Positions 37,596 to 49,187 of a DNA stretch of 64,000 nt are shown here, piece after piece. A program made the position numbers and the translations under genes. The DNA lies in contig DDCH01000004.1 of the NCBI GenBank assembly GCA_002335055.1, positions 1-64,000 on the forward strand. Direction: 5' to 3'. The DNA is from Sulfurimonas sp. UBA2011 (GTDB lineage: Bacteria > Campylobacterota > Campylobacteria > Campylobacterales > Sulfurimonadaceae). The notes under the pieces were generated by a model, which saw nothing but the letters and a program-made list of their open reading frames with translations, was not told the origin of the DNA and did no database searches. Position 1 is the stretch's first letter; each line of letters opens with the position of its first letter.

Positions 37596-38211
37596 TACTC
37601 TTCCCTCTACACAACTTTATTTAAAAGAACTGATAAAAAAGACACAAGTTTCTTTACCTTTAGCAGTTGTTTGTAAAAAACAAACAGAGGGGATTGGAAG
37701 TCGTGATAATGAATGGATATCACAAAAGGGTAACCTCTTTTTATCTTTTGCCTTACCTTTAAGCTTTTTACCAAAAGACTTAAAACTTGAATCTTCTTCT
37801 ATATATTTTTCTTACCTTTTAAAAGAGATATTAGAAGAGTTTGGTTCTAAGGTGTTTCTCAAATGGCCTAATGATTTGTATATAAATGAAGAAAAAGTTG
37901 GAGGTATGATTACAAATATTGTAAATGATACAATTATTTGTGGACTTGGATTAAACCTAATAAAGTCCTCAGGTGGCTTTACTTGCTTAGATTTAGAGCT
38001 AGATAAAAATATCATACTAAAAAGCTATTTTCAAAAAATAGAAAAAAAACAATCATGGAAGCAAGTTCTTAGCAAATATAAGATAAACTTTTATACAAAT
38101 CAAAATTTCTTTACACATGTAAGAGGTATAAAAGTTTCACTATCTGAAGCTGTCCTTGAAAATGACGGAAGTTTAAATATTAATGGTGAGAGGATATATA
38201 GTTTAAGATGA
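37558..38211 (+). CDS. birA: Biotin--[acetyl-CoA-carboxylase] ligase
   Basis: 217 residues, ligase domain only, without the N-terminal DNA-binding domain of E. coli BirA, so not a repressor. [12 protein letters not shown], a degenerate [11 protein letters not shown] loop (usually GRGRxGRxW), [17 protein letters not shown] and GLGLN are the family motifs. The ATG at 37558 overlaps fmt by 38 bp; TTG at 37576 would give an N-terminus closer to homologues ([13 protein letters not shown]) and is a real alternative. Confidence 0.9.
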   Translation: MEKDWDLKTLYFDTLPSTQLYLKELIKKTQVSLPLAVVCKKQTEGIGSRDNEWISQKGNLFLSFALPLSFLPKDLKLESSSIYFSYLLKEILEEFGSKVFLKWPNDLYINEEKVGGMITNIVNDTIICGLGLNLIKSSGGFTCLDLELDKNIILKSYFQKIEKKQSWKQVLSKYKINFYTNQNFFTHVRGIKVSLSEAVLENDGSLNINGERIYSLR

Positions 38212-38990
38212 GTGAAGTAATAGTAATCGCAAACCAAAAGGGTGGAGTTGGTAAAACAACTACAGCTGTTAACCTAGCTGCCTCTCTTGCAGTAGCAGAA
38301 AAAAAAGTACTCTTAATAGACTCGGATCCACAAGCAAATGCAACAACCTCGTTTGGTTTTCATCGTAATGATTATGAGTTTAATATTTATCATGTCCTCA
38401 TCGGAACAAAAAAATTAAAAGATATAATTTTAAAATCTGATTTACCTACTCTTGACATAGTCCCATCAAACATAGGTTTAGTTGGAATTGAAAAAGAGTA
38501 TTATGATACAGATAAGGCTAAAGGCCGCGAATTAGTACTTAAAAATGCTATTGCAAATGTTAAAAAAGATTATGACTATATCATTATCGATTCTCCGCCA
38601 GCATTAGGGCCTATGACTATCAATGCACTCTCTGCATCTAATTCAGTTATTATTCCTATACAGTGTGAGTTTTTTGCATTAGAAGGTTTAGCACAGCTCT
38701 TAAACACAGTTAAACTTGTGAAAAAGTCTATAAATCCAAAGCTAATTGTGAAAGGTTTTTTACCAACAATGTATAGCTCTCAAAACAACCTTTCCAAGCA
38801 AGTTTTTGCAGATCTACAACAGCACTTTAAGGGAAAATTTTTTAAAGATGAAAGTGGAAAATACATAGTAGTACCAAGAAATGTGAAATTAGCAGAGGCA
38901 CCTTCTTTTGGTAAACCCGCAATTCTTTATGATGTAAAATCAAGTGGTTCTATCGCTTACCAAAATTTAGCAAAGGCAATTATCAAATAA
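38208..38990 (+). CDS. parA: Chromosome partitioning ATPase ParA (Soj)
   Basis: 260 residues. Deviant Walker [10 protein letters not shown] at about 11-19, DSDPQANAT (A') and [10 protein letters not shown] (Walker B). It binds nucleoid DNA and drives ParB-parS segregation. It overlaps birA by ATGA and parB by TAATG. No parS site was recognised inside the window. Confidence 0.95.
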   Translation: MSEVIVIANQKGGVGKTTTAVNLAASLAVAEKKVLLIDSDPQANATTSFGFHRNDYEFNIYHVLIGTKKLKDIILKSDLPTLDIVPSNIGLVGIEKEYYDTDKAKGRELVLKNAIANVKKDYDYIIIDSPPALGPMTINALSASNSVIIPIQCEFFALEGLAQLLNTVKLVKKSINPKLIVKGFLPTMYSSQNNLSKQVFADLQQHFKGKFFKDESGKYIVVPRNVKLAEAPSFGKPAILYDVKSSGSIAYQNLAKAIIK

Positions 38991-39832
38991 TGAAGACACA
39001 GAGACTAGGAAGAGGACTGGATGCACTTTTAGGGGAAATGGATGAAGCATATGAGAATGAAGGTTCTCAACATGACATGGTTTTAGAGATAGCCCTTACA
39101 GACATTAGACCTAATCCATTTCAACCTAGAAAAGTTTTTGAAGAATCTACATTAATAGAACTAGCAAATTCGATTAAAGAAGACGGTTTAATACAACCTA
39201 TCGTTGTAACAGAAGATATAGATGGTTATGTACTAATAGCAGGTGAGAGAAGATTTCGTGCGAGTAAATTAGCAAAACTAAAAGAGATACGTGCAATTGT
39301 TCTTAACTCTGATGAACAAAAGATGCGTCAATTTGCATTAGTGGAAAATATTCAGCGTGAAGAACTAAATTCGATTGAACTTGCAGATGCTTACTCTGAA
39401 CTCATTAAACTACATGATTTAACACATGATGAATTAGCAAGTATGGTACATAAAAGTAGAACACATATTACAAATACTTTAAGACTACTACAGCTTTCTA
39501 TAAAAACACAAAAGATGCTTTTAGAGAAAAAAATCTCTGCTGGACATGCAAAAGTTTTAGTTGGACTAGATGATAAAGAACAGCAACTTATAGTAAACTC
39601 AATAATTGGACAAAAGTTGAGTGTTAGAGAAGTTGAAGCAATGATAAAGTCTAATAGAACTACTAATAAATCTCTTGTAATACAAAAAGAAGAAGTTTCT
39701 TATGATTTCAAAAATTTAAAAAATAGACTCCAATATTTTGGATTAAAATCTAAAACAAGTAAAAAAACTCTGACAATAGAATTCTCATCTGAAGAAGAAA
39801 TTCAAGATTTCTTGTCACATCTTAGGGACTAA
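38990..39832 (+). CDS. parB: Chromosome partitioning protein ParB (Spo0J)
   Basis: 280 residues. It starts with RLGRGLDALLG; the ParB/Srx CTP-binding domain has IRPNPFQPRKVF, LIQPIVV, AGERRFRASKLA and ENIQREELNSIELADAY. An HTH (about 150-190, LVHK-SRTHITNTLRLL-like) binds parS, and a C-terminal dimerisation domain follows. Coupled to parA by TAATG overlap. Confidence 0.95.
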   Translation: MKTQRLGRGLDALLGEMDEAYENEGSQHDMVLEIALTDIRPNPFQPRKVFEESTLIELANSIKEDGLIQPIVVTEDIDGYVLIAGERRFRASKLAKLKEIRAIVLNSDEQKMRQFALVENIQREELNSIELADAYSELIKLHDLTHDELASMVHKSRTHITNTLRLLQLSIKTQKMLLEKKISAGHAKVLVGLDDKEQQLIVNSIIGQKLSVREVEAMIKSNRTTNKSLVIQKEEVSYDFKNLKNRLQYFGLKSKTSKKTLTIEFSSEEEIQDFLSHLRD

Positions 39833-39855
39833 ACCCTAAATTTATAAATTTTTTT
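39822..39855 (+). terminator. Probable terminator between parB and the atp operon
   Basis: TTAGGG (39822-39827) pairs with CCCTAA (39834-39839) around the parB stop codon, followed after a short A/T stretch by a run of seven T. The stem is short but is placed before an apparently independent atp promoter. Confidence 0.45.
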
Positions 39856-39888
39856 CTCCATTTAACTATCCTTTCAATTTAATCATAG

Positions 39889-39894
39889 TATAAT
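39889..39894 (+). promoter_or_regulatory. Putative promoter -10 of the atp operon
   Basis: TATAAT 22 bp upstream of the first atp ATG, in the 84-bp gap after parB. A perfect AGGAGG ribosome binding site at 39907-39912 follows. The leader would be very short. Confidence 0.5.
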
Positions 39895-39916
39895 CTCGCA
39901 ACTTTTAGGAGGTGCT

Positions 39917-40339
39917 ATGTTAGATATAAATCCAATACTACTCTTGGTTACATTTGTTGTATTTGTTTCCCTTATAGCCGTTCTAAATAGTTGGCTTTAT
40001 AATCCATTATTTAGTTTTATGAGTAAGCGTGATGAAGACATTAAAAAAGACCTCGATAAAACAGGTTCTAATGATGATGAAATCAATACTCTTAACGAAA
40101 AAGCTAATTCAATAATTATGACTGCTAAACTAGAAGCTGCGGCCCTAAGAGAAAAAGTTATAACAGATGCTAAGGAATTAGCAGAGAGTAAGTTAGAGGC
40201 GAAACGTGCCGAACTTGCTAGTGAATATTTAGAGTTTGAGCAATCTCTCTCTAAAGCTAAAGATGAGTTGACTTCAGACCTTATGTCTCAAGTTCCAGTG
40301 TTTAAAGAAGCTGTAAAAGCTAAATTTAGTCAAATATAA
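39917..40339 (+). CDS. atpF': ATP synthase F0 b'-type subunit
   Basis: 140 residues: one N-terminal membrane helix (LLLVTFVVFVSLIAVL) then a long charged helix, the stator stalk. It is the first of two b-type genes, so the stalk is probably a b/b' heterodimer as in other Campylobacterota and phototrophs. The a and c subunit genes (atpB, atpE) are not in this cluster, again usual for the group. Confidence 0.9.
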   Translation: MLDINPILLLVTFVVFVSLIAVLNSWLYNPLFSFMSKRDEDIKKDLDKTGSNDDEINTLNEKANSIIMTAKLEAAALREKVITDAKELAESKLEAKRAELASEYLEFEQSLSKAKDELTSDLMSQVPVFKEAVKAKFSQI

Positions 40340-40348
40340 GGGTGTAAT

Positions 40349-40861
40349 GTGAGTAGAATTTTAGTACTAATACTAATGATATCAACTTATGCATTTGCAT
40401 CTGAAGCTGGGCATGGTGAAACAGATATTGTACAACGTACAGTAAACTTTTTACTATTTGCTGGGCTTGTTTGGTATCTAGTTGGAGAACCTGCAAAAGC
40501 TTTTTTTGCTTCAAGAAGTCAAGCGATTGCTGATGAGTTGAAAAAGGTTCAAGACAAACTGAATGAATCAGTAGCTCTTAAAAAAGAAGCACTTACTAAA
40601 ATCACTGATGCAGAGAAATTTGCAACAGATTTAGCAGTAAGTTCTAAAAAAGAGAACAAGATTCTTAATGACAACATAATGACTCAATGCGAGTTAGACT
40701 TGGAAACATTAACTAAGCAAGGCTCTTCTACAAGAGATTATGCTCAAAGAAAAATGGTTCGTGGTGTTGTTGAGAGCGTGATTACAGAGACTCTTGCTCA
40801 AAGTTCTGGTGACTTTGATAAAGAAGCTATGGCTAATGTTATTTTGAAGAAGGTTGCTTAA
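40349..40861 (+). CDS. atpF: ATP synthase F0 b subunit
   Basis: 170 residues. An N-terminal leader-like hydrophobic stretch (LVLILMISTYAFA), then a second hydrophobic helix (RTVNFLLFAGLVWYLVGEPAKAFF) and the charged stalk helix; the first hydrophobic stretch may be cleaved, as proposed for long b subunits. The start is GTG with AAGGG upstream. It ends directly against atpH. Confidence 0.9.
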   Translation: MSRILVLILMISTYAFASEAGHGETDIVQRTVNFLLFAGLVWYLVGEPAKAFFASRSQAIADELKKVQDKLNESVALKKEALTKITDAEKFATDLAVSSKKENKILNDNIMTQCELDLETLTKQGSSTRDYAQRKMVRGVVESVITETLAQSSGDFDKEAMANVILKKVA

Positions 40862-41395
40862 ATGGAAGAACTGATTGCAAAAAAATATATTAAAGCTTTA
40901 AACGCAGGTTCAGATTTAGCAACGATGCAGACTGTATCTGATGTTTTTTCTGTATTAGCAGAATCATTTACAGATGATAAATTTGTAAGTATAATTGCTA
41001 ATCCACATGTAAATGCTTCAGATAAATCTGCAATTCTTTTAGATGCAGTTAAATCTGCAGAATCAGAAGAGATTAACAACTTAATTAAACTTTTAGTTGA
41101 GAATAAGCGTATTAATATAATTCCTGCTATTGCAAGTGAGTTAAAAAAAGATATAGCTAAGTCAACTAAAACTTATGAAGGAATTATTTACAGCGATAGT
41201 GATATTGATGCTAAAGTAGTGACTGAATTAAGTGCTGGTTTAAATAATAAGTTTAACTCTACTATAACTTTGACATTTGTAAAGAATGACTTTAATGGTA
41301 TTAAAGTAGAAGTAGTGGGTCTGGGTATTGAGATTAATTTCTCTAAAGATAGAATCGATAGTCAAATGATAGAACATATCATTAAAGCAATTTAA
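40862..41395 (+). CDS. atpH: ATP synthase F1 delta subunit
   Basis: 177 residues, helical N-terminal domain (IAKKYIKALNAG) and the conserved C-terminal GIKVEVVGLGIEINFS-like strand region of the delta/OSCP family. It connects the stator stalk to F1. It starts immediately after the atpF stop. Confidence 0.92.
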   Translation: MEELIAKKYIKALNAGSDLATMQTVSDVFSVLAESFTDDKFVSIIANPHVNASDKSAILLDAVKSAESEEINNLIKLLVENKRINIIPAIASELKKDIAKSTKTYEGIIYSDSDIDAKVVTELSAGLNNKFNSTITLTFVKNDFNGIKVEVVGLGIEINFSKDRIDSQMIEHIIKAI

Positions 41396-41416
41396 CTTGA
41401 TAAGAGGAGAACAATA

Positions 41417-42940
41417 GTGGTAGCAAAAATAAAAGCTGATGAGATCAGTTCAATAATTAAAGAACGTATTGACAACTTTGAATTAAGTGTTGATATAAAT
41501 GAAACAGGTAAGATTGTTTCTTATGCTGATGGTGTTGCACGAGTTTACGGACTTAGCAATGTTATGGCAGGAGAAATGGTAGAATTTGAAGATTCAATCG
41601 GGACTCAAGGTCTTGTAATGAACCTTGAAGAAAGTTCTGTAGGTGTAGTAATTCTTGGTCCTGGTACAGAACTTCGTGAAGGTATGAGTGTTAAGCGTTT
41701 AGGAAAACTTTTACGTGTTCCTGTAGGTGATGCACTTCTTGGTCGTGTTGTAAACGCACTAGGTGAGCCAGTCGATGGTAAAGGTCCAATTGAAACTACT
41801 GAAACTCGTTTCGTAGAAGAAAAAGCACCTGGAATTATGGATAGAAAATCTGTTCATGAGCCTTTATCAACTGGTATTAAAGCTATTGATGCTCTTGTTC
41901 CAATTGGTCGTGGTCAACGTGAACTTATCATTGGTGACAGACAGACTGGTAAAACTACAATTGCAATTGATGCTATCATTAACCAAAAGGGTAATGGTGT
42001 TTCTTGTGTATACGTAGCAATCGGTCAAAAAGAATCAACAGTAGCACAAATTGTTCGTCGTTTAGAAGAGCATGGTGCTATGGAATATACAATTATTGTA
42101 TCTTCAACAGCTGCTGAAGCTGCTGCACTTCAATTTTTAGCTCCATATACTGGTGTTGCTATGGGTGAATATTTCCGTGATAACGCAAGACATGGTCTAA
42201 TCGTTTATGATGATTTATCTAAGCATGCAGTTGCATACCGTGAAATGTCACTTATCCTTCGTCGTCCTCCAGGTCGTGAAGCTTATCCTGGTGATGTTTT
42301 TTATGTTCATTCTCGTTTACTTGAGCGTGCTGCAAAGATGTCTGATGAAAAAGGTGCTGGTTCTCTTACTGCGTTACCAATCATTGAAACACAAGAGGGT
42401 GATGTTGCGGCATATATTCCAACAAATGTTATCTCTATTACAGATGGTCAGATTTTCTTAGAAACAGATCTATTTAACTCAGGTGTTCGTCCAGCAATTA
42501 ATGTTGGTCTTTCAGTTTCTCGTGTTGGTGGTGCTGCTCAAATTAAAGCTACTAAACAAGTTGCTGGTACATTAAGACTTGATCTTGCTCAGTATCGTGA
42601 ACTTCAAGCATTTGCTCAGTTCGCATCTGATCTTGATGTGACATCTCGTCAACAACTTGAACGTGGTCAAAGAATGGTAGAGGTACTTAAACAAGGACCT
42701 TTTTCTCCTCTTTCTGCTGAAAAACAAGTTGCAATTATTTTCGCTGGAAATGCAGGTTTCTTAGACGATATGGACGCATCAAATGTTGTCCGTTTCGAAG
42801 CTGAAATGTATCCATTTATTGAAGCATCTTATCCTCAAATTTTTGAGAATATAAGAAGTACTTCAAAAGTTGATGATGATACAAAAGCATTATTAATGAA
42901 AGCACTTGAAGAGTTCAAAGCTAGCTTTGTAGCTAAGTAA
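41417..42940 (+). CDS. atpA: ATP synthase F1 alpha subunit
   Basis: 507 residues. Walker A GDRQTGKT (about 169-176), [12 protein letters not shown] near the C-terminal half and [23 protein letters not shown] are alpha-subunit signatures. It is the non-catalytic nucleotide-binding subunit. The GTG start follows a strong AAGAGGAG ribosome binding site. Confidence 0.97.
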   Translation: MVAKIKADEISSIIKERIDNFELSVDINETGKIVSYADGVARVYGLSNVMAGEMVEFEDSIGTQGLVMNLEESSVGVVILGPGTELREGMSVKRLGKLLRVPVGDALLGRVVNALGEPVDGKGPIETTETRFVEEKAPGIMDRKSVHEPLSTGIKAIDALVPIGRGQRELIIGDRQTGKTTIAIDAIINQKGNGVSCVYVAIGQKESTVAQIVRRLEEHGAMEYTIIVSSTAAEAAALQFLAPYTGVAMGEYFRDNARHGLIVYDDLSKHAVAYREMSLILRRPPGREAYPGDVFYVHSRLLERAAKMSDEKGAGSLTALPIIETQEGDVAAYIPTNVISITDGQIFLETDLFNSGVRPAINVGLSVSRVGGAAQIKATKQVAGTLRLDLAQYRELQAFAQFASDLDVTSRQQLERGQRMVEVLKQGPFSPLSAEKQVAIIFAGNAGFLDDMDASNVVRFEAEMYPFIEASYPQIFENIRSTSKVDDDTKALLMKALEEFKASFVAK

Positions 42941-42951
42941 GGGATTATTCA

Positions 42952-45251
<2,300 letters not shown>

Positions 45252-45271
45252 TTGTTATTTAAAGGACTATA

Positions 45272-45664
45272 ATGGATAAGTTTAAACTTGAAATCCTAAC
45301 TCCAAATGGTGAAATCTTTGATGGTGAAGTAATTAGTGTTACTTTACCTGGTGAAGAGGGCGAATTTGGTGTTCTTGCTGGACATGCATCTTTAACAACA
45401 CTTTTAACAAGTGGTGTGATTGACGTTGAAAAAGAAGATAAATCAGTTGAAGCAATTGTTATCAACTGGGGTGTTGTTCAAGTAGACGAAGGAAAAGTAA
45501 TTATTTTAGTTGAAGGTGCTGCGGCTATCCGTGGTGCTGATGAAGCTGAGATTGCAGAGGCTCTTGAAGAAGCTAAGAAACTTATCAGTGATGTTGCAGA
45601 CTCTAGTTCTGCAATCGCTTCTGTTTCTGCTAAGATTGAGTCAGCTGCTCAAAGATTAATATAA
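45272..45664 (+). CDS. atpC: ATP synthase F1 epsilon subunit
   Basis: 130 residues. The N-terminal beta-sandwich (LEILTPNGEIFDGEV, LPGEEGEFGVLAGHA) and a helical C-terminal hairpin complete the rotor shaft and can inhibit ATP hydrolysis. Last gene of the atp set, 4 bp before the tolQ-like gene, which suggests read-through into the Tol genes. Confidence 0.95.
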   Translation: MDKFKLEILTPNGEIFDGEVISVTLPGEEGEFGVLAGHASLTTLLTSGVIDVEKEDKSVEAIVINWGVVQVDEGKVIILVEGAAAIRGADEAEIAEALEEAKKLISDVADSSSAIASVSAKIESAAQRLI

Positions 45665-45668
45665 TTAT

Positions 45669-46235
45669 ATGTTAAACAACTTAATAGATTTTTATCTTAA
45701 AAGTCACCCTGTAACAATAGGTGTACTTGCTCTTTTAGCAGTATACTTTATTGTACTTAACTGGGTGTTCTTTTATAGATACTTTTCTATAAGTACTTGG
45801 TTAAACAATGAAAGTAATTCACTGGATTCACTTTTAATGGGTGCAAAGACAGTAAATGAAAACTCTTTTTTAAATAATTTTATCAAAACAAGTAATAATA
45901 TTTCAAAAGAAGTTTTATCTCTAGGCATGATGGCCGCAACAAAAGAGGCAACAAAGGGTTTATCAATCCTTTCTATTTTTGCCTCAACAACTCCCTTTAT
46001 TGGTCTTTTTGGAACAGTAGTTTCAATTTTAGATACTTTTACACATATTGGTAAGAGTAGTGGAAGTATGTCTATAATCGCAGGTGGTGTATCGGATGCT
46101 TTAATAGCAACTGCTGCAGGTATATTTGTAGCGATATTTGCTTATACTTACCACCAAGTACTTAAGAGAAAATCATTTGAACTTATCTCTTATCTTCAAA
46201 TGCAAAGTGATGCGATTATAGCTCGAAAGGTATAG
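45669..46235 (+). CDS. tolQ: TolQ/ExbB-type proton channel subunit
   Basis: 188 residues with three membrane helices. The conserved ATKEATKGLSILSIFASTTPFIGLFGTVV (shown in part) and GGVSDALIATAAGIFVAI motifs are those of MotA/TolQ/ExbB. Because tolB and pal follow, the Tol role in outer-membrane constriction fits better than iron uptake, though ExbB naming is also used. Followed after 2 bp by the tolR gene. Confidence 0.9.
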   Translation: MLNNLIDFYLKSHPVTIGVLALLAVYFIVLNWVFFYRYFSISTWLNNESNSLDSLLMGAKTVNENSFLNNFIKTSNNISKEVLSLGMMAATKEATKGLSILSIFASTTPFIGLFGTVVSILDTFTHIGKSSGSMSIIAGGVSDALIATAAGIFVAIFAYTYHQVLKRKSFELISYLQMQSDAIIARKV

Positions 46236-46237
46236 AA

Positions 46238-46630
46238 ATGCTATATGATTGGGATGATAAACCAGAGTTAAATATTACTCCCCTTGTTGATGTTATGCTT
46301 GTCCTTTTAGCAATTTTAATGGTAATAGCACCCAATATAATATATGAAGAAAAGATAAGACTGCCTCAGGGATCAACGTCAACACAACTCTCTAAAATAC
46401 CACCAGTTCATATATCTATTGATAAAGATAAAAATATAAAAGTAAATAAAGACACTGTTCTTTTAAATGCTTTTACAGATAATTTTTTTCTGTATTCAAG
46501 AAATCTTAATAAAAAAGCAACAGTACTTATCAGTGCAGACAAAAGTTTGGACTACGGTTTAGTTATGTCTATACTCGGTGCTGTAAAACAAGCAGGGTTT
46601 TCAGAGGTCTCCTTAGCTACCAATGGATAA
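46238..46630 (+). CDS. tolR: TolR/ExbD-type proton channel subunit
   Basis: 130 residues with one N-terminal membrane helix. ELNITPLVDVMLVLLAILMV carries the proton-path Asp, and the periplasmic domain ends with YGLVMSILGAVKQAGFSEVSLAT, standard for TolR/ExbD. It overlaps the next gene by 8 bp. Confidence 0.92.
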   Translation: MLYDWDDKPELNITPLVDVMLVLLAILMVIAPNIIYEEKIRLPQGSTSTQLSKIPPVHISIDKDKNIKVNKDTVLLNAFTDNFFLYSRNLNKKATVLISADKSLDYGLVMSILGAVKQAGFSEVSLATNG

Positions 46631-47297
46631 CAATTTTAATTTTTATATTAGCGGTTTTTTTGCTTTTGCTCTTTTCATTCTTTTTTTTCTTCTTTTTGCC
46701 TTAGTTCTTTTTGATCCACAGACAAATAAAACTTATGCTTTAAAAAAAGATAAGTTCATCTCTATCTCTTTAGTTGCTTCAAAAGTAGAAATTCCCAAGG
46801 CTAAAAAGCAGAAGATACAAGATCCCGTAGAAGAAAATATTGATGTTAATAATCTTTTCTCTGATGTATGGACAAAAAAGATTACTCATAAAAAAGAGAC
46901 TCATATAGTTAAAGATTCAAAAAGACTTTTTGAGATACAAAAAAAGATCAAAAGATCTAGTATAAATAATGTAAAAACGATATCTCAAGTGTCAAATAAG
47001 CAAACAAGACAAAACTCTACTGCGGATGAAGTTAATGAATATTTGGCTAGAATTCAAGCTATTGTTTATAGCCATTTTAGAGTACCAGTTAACTCAGAGG
47101 GGAATAGTGTAAAAACTGTTATTGAGTTAAATACATTAGGAAAAGTTTTAGATTTTAGAGTTTTAAACTACTCTCCTAACGAAGCCTTAAATGCAGAAGC
47201 TGATAAAATTCGGGAAAGATTGATATATATTACCTTTCCTAAAAATCCAGAAAAAAAATCAAGTAGAACTATCGTTATACTTATATCTAAGGAATAA
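46623..47297 (+). CDS. tolA: TolA/TonB-like energy-transducing protein
   Basis: 224 residues: an N-terminal membrane anchor (ISGFFAFALFILFFLLFALVLF), a charged linker rich in Lys (about 55-135) and a C-terminal TonB/TolA-like domain (about 140-224, YLARIQAIVYSHFRVP and VIELNTLGKVLDFRVL). Position between tolR and tolB favours TolA. The linker is short compared with E. coli TolA (421 residues). Confidence 0.82.
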   Translation: MDNNFNFYISGFFAFALFILFFLLFALVLFDPQTNKTYALKKDKFISISLVASKVEIPKAKKQKIQDPVEENIDVNNLFSDVWTKKITHKKETHIVKDSKRLFEIQKKIKRSSINNVKTISQVSNKQTRQNSTADEVNEYLARIQAIVYSHFRVPVNSEGNSVKTVIELNTLGKVLDFRVLNYSPNEALNAEADKIRERLIYITFPKNPEKKSSRTIVILISKE

Positions 47298-47300
47298 AAT

Positions 47301-48551
47301 TTGAAGATACTATTTTCACTAATGTTACTATTTGGACTTACACTTGCAGGTGATGCAACAATCGAAGTTATTAAAAAAGTCGATGCATTGCCGTCAATTG
47401 GGATTGAAGATGCTTCCATAAGCTATAATGATACTTTTAAGTTACAGTTTTTTAAAACACTAGTAGCCGACTTGAATGTTATTAGTCTTTTTAATGTAGA
47501 CAGATTTCATAGAACTACACATTATAATGCTACTGATGTCGTAGTAGAGAATAAAGATATGAATTATGTGCTTCGGTATAAGATGTTTGAAGATGATTCT
47601 GGTGCACTCAATATAGATATGAAAATTATCCAAAATGACACTGCTATGTTCTCTAAGAGTTACAAGGTAAATAGAAAAAATATTTATATGTTTGTAAGTC
47701 ACGCTATTGCTTATGATGTAAATGAATTTATGGGTGAACCTTCAGTTTTATGGATGAAAAGAAAAGTTATTTTTTCACGTATTGTTGGACCTAAAAAAAG
47801 TGAAATCGTTATATCTGACTACTCACTTTCATATCAGCATGTGATTCTTAAAGCCGGGTTTAATATTTTTCCTAAGTGGGCAAATAAGGCACAAAATGCT
47901 TTTTATTATACATCACTTGATGGAGCTCAGCCGACATTAAAACATGTAAATATAAAAACACTTAAAGTATCAAGTGTTATATCTTCTGATGGTATGATGA
48001 TCTGTTCAGATGTTAGTCGTGATGGTAAAACACTTCTTTTAACAATGGCAAAAAAAGGCCAACCAGATATTTATACATATAATGTAGCGAGTAAAAAATA
48101 TAAACGCGAAACTACTTACGGTGGTATAGATGTTAATGCACAGTTTATGGATAAGAATCGTATTGTTTTTATCTCTTCGCGTTTAGGATATCCAAATGTA
48201 TTCTCTAAAAGACTTGATACTAAAGAGATTGAGCAAATGGTCTATTATGGAAGAAGTAATTCTGCTTGTAGTTCAAATGGTGAATATATTGTTTATAAGG
48301 CGAGAGAGACTTCAAATGCATTTGAATACAATACTTTTAACTTACACCTCATAAGTTTAAAAACTGATTTTATTCGTCGTTTAACTGTGAGTGGTGTAAA
48401 TGAGTTTCCAAGATTCTCTGGCGATGGTGATGCAATCCTTTTTATCAAAAACTATAAAAACCAAAGTTCAATCGGAATAATTCGTTTAAACTACAACAAA
48501 AATTATCTTTTTCCTCTTAAATATGGAAAAGTTCAGTCTATGGATTGGTAA
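47301..48551 (+). CDS. tolB: Tol-Pal system protein TolB
   Basis: 416 residues. A signal peptide (ILFSLMLLFGLTLAG) precedes an N-terminal alpha/beta domain, then beta-propeller repeats typical of TolB (WANKAQNAFYYTS, DGKTLLLTMAKKGQPDIYTY, FISSRLGYPNVF, FPRFSGDGDAILFI). It is periplasmic and binds Pal and TolA. It starts at TTG with an AAGGAA site; no better start exists. Confidence 0.92.
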   Translation: MKILFSLMLLFGLTLAGDATIEVIKKVDALPSIGIEDASISYNDTFKLQFFKTLVADLNVISLFNVDRFHRTTHYNATDVVVENKDMNYVLRYKMFEDDSGALNIDMKIIQNDTAMFSKSYKVNRKNIYMFVSHAIAYDVNEFMGEPSVLWMKRKVIFSRIVGPKKSEIVISDYSLSYQHVILKAGFNIFPKWANKAQNAFYYTSLDGAQPTLKHVNIKTLKVSSVISSDGMMICSDVSRDGKTLLLTMAKKGQPDIYTYNVASKKYKRETTYGGIDVNAQFMDKNRIVFISSRLGYPNVFSKRLDTKEIEQMVYYGRSNSACSSNGEYIVYKARETSNAFEYNTFNLHLISLKTDFIRRLTVSGVNEFPRFSGDGDAILFIKNYKNQSSIGIIRLNYNKNYLFPLKYGKVQSMDW

Positions 48552-48576
48552 ATTATTCTTATTATATATTTTTTGG

Positions 48577-48582
48577 TATAAT
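48577..48582 (+). promoter_or_regulatory. Putative pal promoter -10
   Basis: TATAAT 34 bp upstream of the pal ATG in the 65-bp gap after tolB. Pal is usually abundant, so an extra promoter here is reasonable. Confidence 0.45.
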
Positions 48583-48616
48583 AATCTTAATTTTAAAATA
48601 GTAAAGGAAATAAAAT

Positions 48617-49171
48617 ATGAAAAGTATAGCAGTTTCAAGTGTTGTAATAGCACTTTTAGTGTTGGGTGGTTGTAGTTCAAAAGAGGTAGTACTAGATACA
48701 GAGACAACTGAAGCTATAACTTCATCAACAGTACAAGAAGTTAAAGCAGTAGAAACTGAGACTGTTACTGCCGAAGAAAGTATAGTTAATTCTAATACAA
48801 ACTCTTTATCACATATGAGTATGTCTGATATTGAATCTGAATTATCAACTGTTTATTTTGACTTTGATAAGTTTAGCATTAGTTCTAAAGCAGAAAGTAA
48901 AATTACTAAAGCAGCTGAGTTAGGTAAAACAGGTGCATCTGCATACAATTTGAAACTAGAAGGTAACTGTGATGAGTGGGGAAGTGATGAGTATAACTTC
49001 GCACTTGGTCTTAAGCGTGCAAGTTCTGTTAAAAAAGCATTAGTTGCTGAAGGTATTGATGCTAGTCGTATTTCTATGGTAAGTTATGGTGAATCAAATC
49101 CAGTATGTGAAGACAAAACGCAGGATTGTTATTCTAAAAATCGTCGTGTAGATTTTAAACTACTACCATAG
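48617..49171 (+). CDS. pal: Peptidoglycan-associated lipoprotein Pal
   Basis: 184 residues. Lipobox VLGGC (Cys at about 20), a Thr/Glu-rich linker, then an OmpA-like peptidoglycan-binding domain with VYFDFDKFSIS, LEGNCDEWGSDEYNFALGLKRA and a C-terminal KNRRVDFKL. It ties the outer membrane to murein. AAGGAAA ribosome binding site. Confidence 0.95.
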   Translation: MKSIAVSSVVIALLVLGGCSSKEVVLDTETTEAITSSTVQEVKAVETETVTAEESIVNSNTNSLSHMSMSDIESELSTVYFDFDKFSISSKAESKITKAAELGKTGASAYNLKLEGNCDEWGSDEYNFALGLKRASSVKKALVAEGIDASRISMVSYGESNPVCEDKTQDCYSKNRRVDFKLLP

Positions 49172-49187
49172 TTTAGTAGTAATAAGT

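Noticed and set aside
38208..39900. Replication origin or parS near parAB
   Set aside because: No clear parS palindrome, DnaA-box cluster or dnaA gene is visible in the window.
46623..47297. TonB for siderophore uptake
   Set aside because: No outer-membrane receptor or iron genes are nearby and tolB-pal-cpoB follow directly, so the TolA role is preferred.
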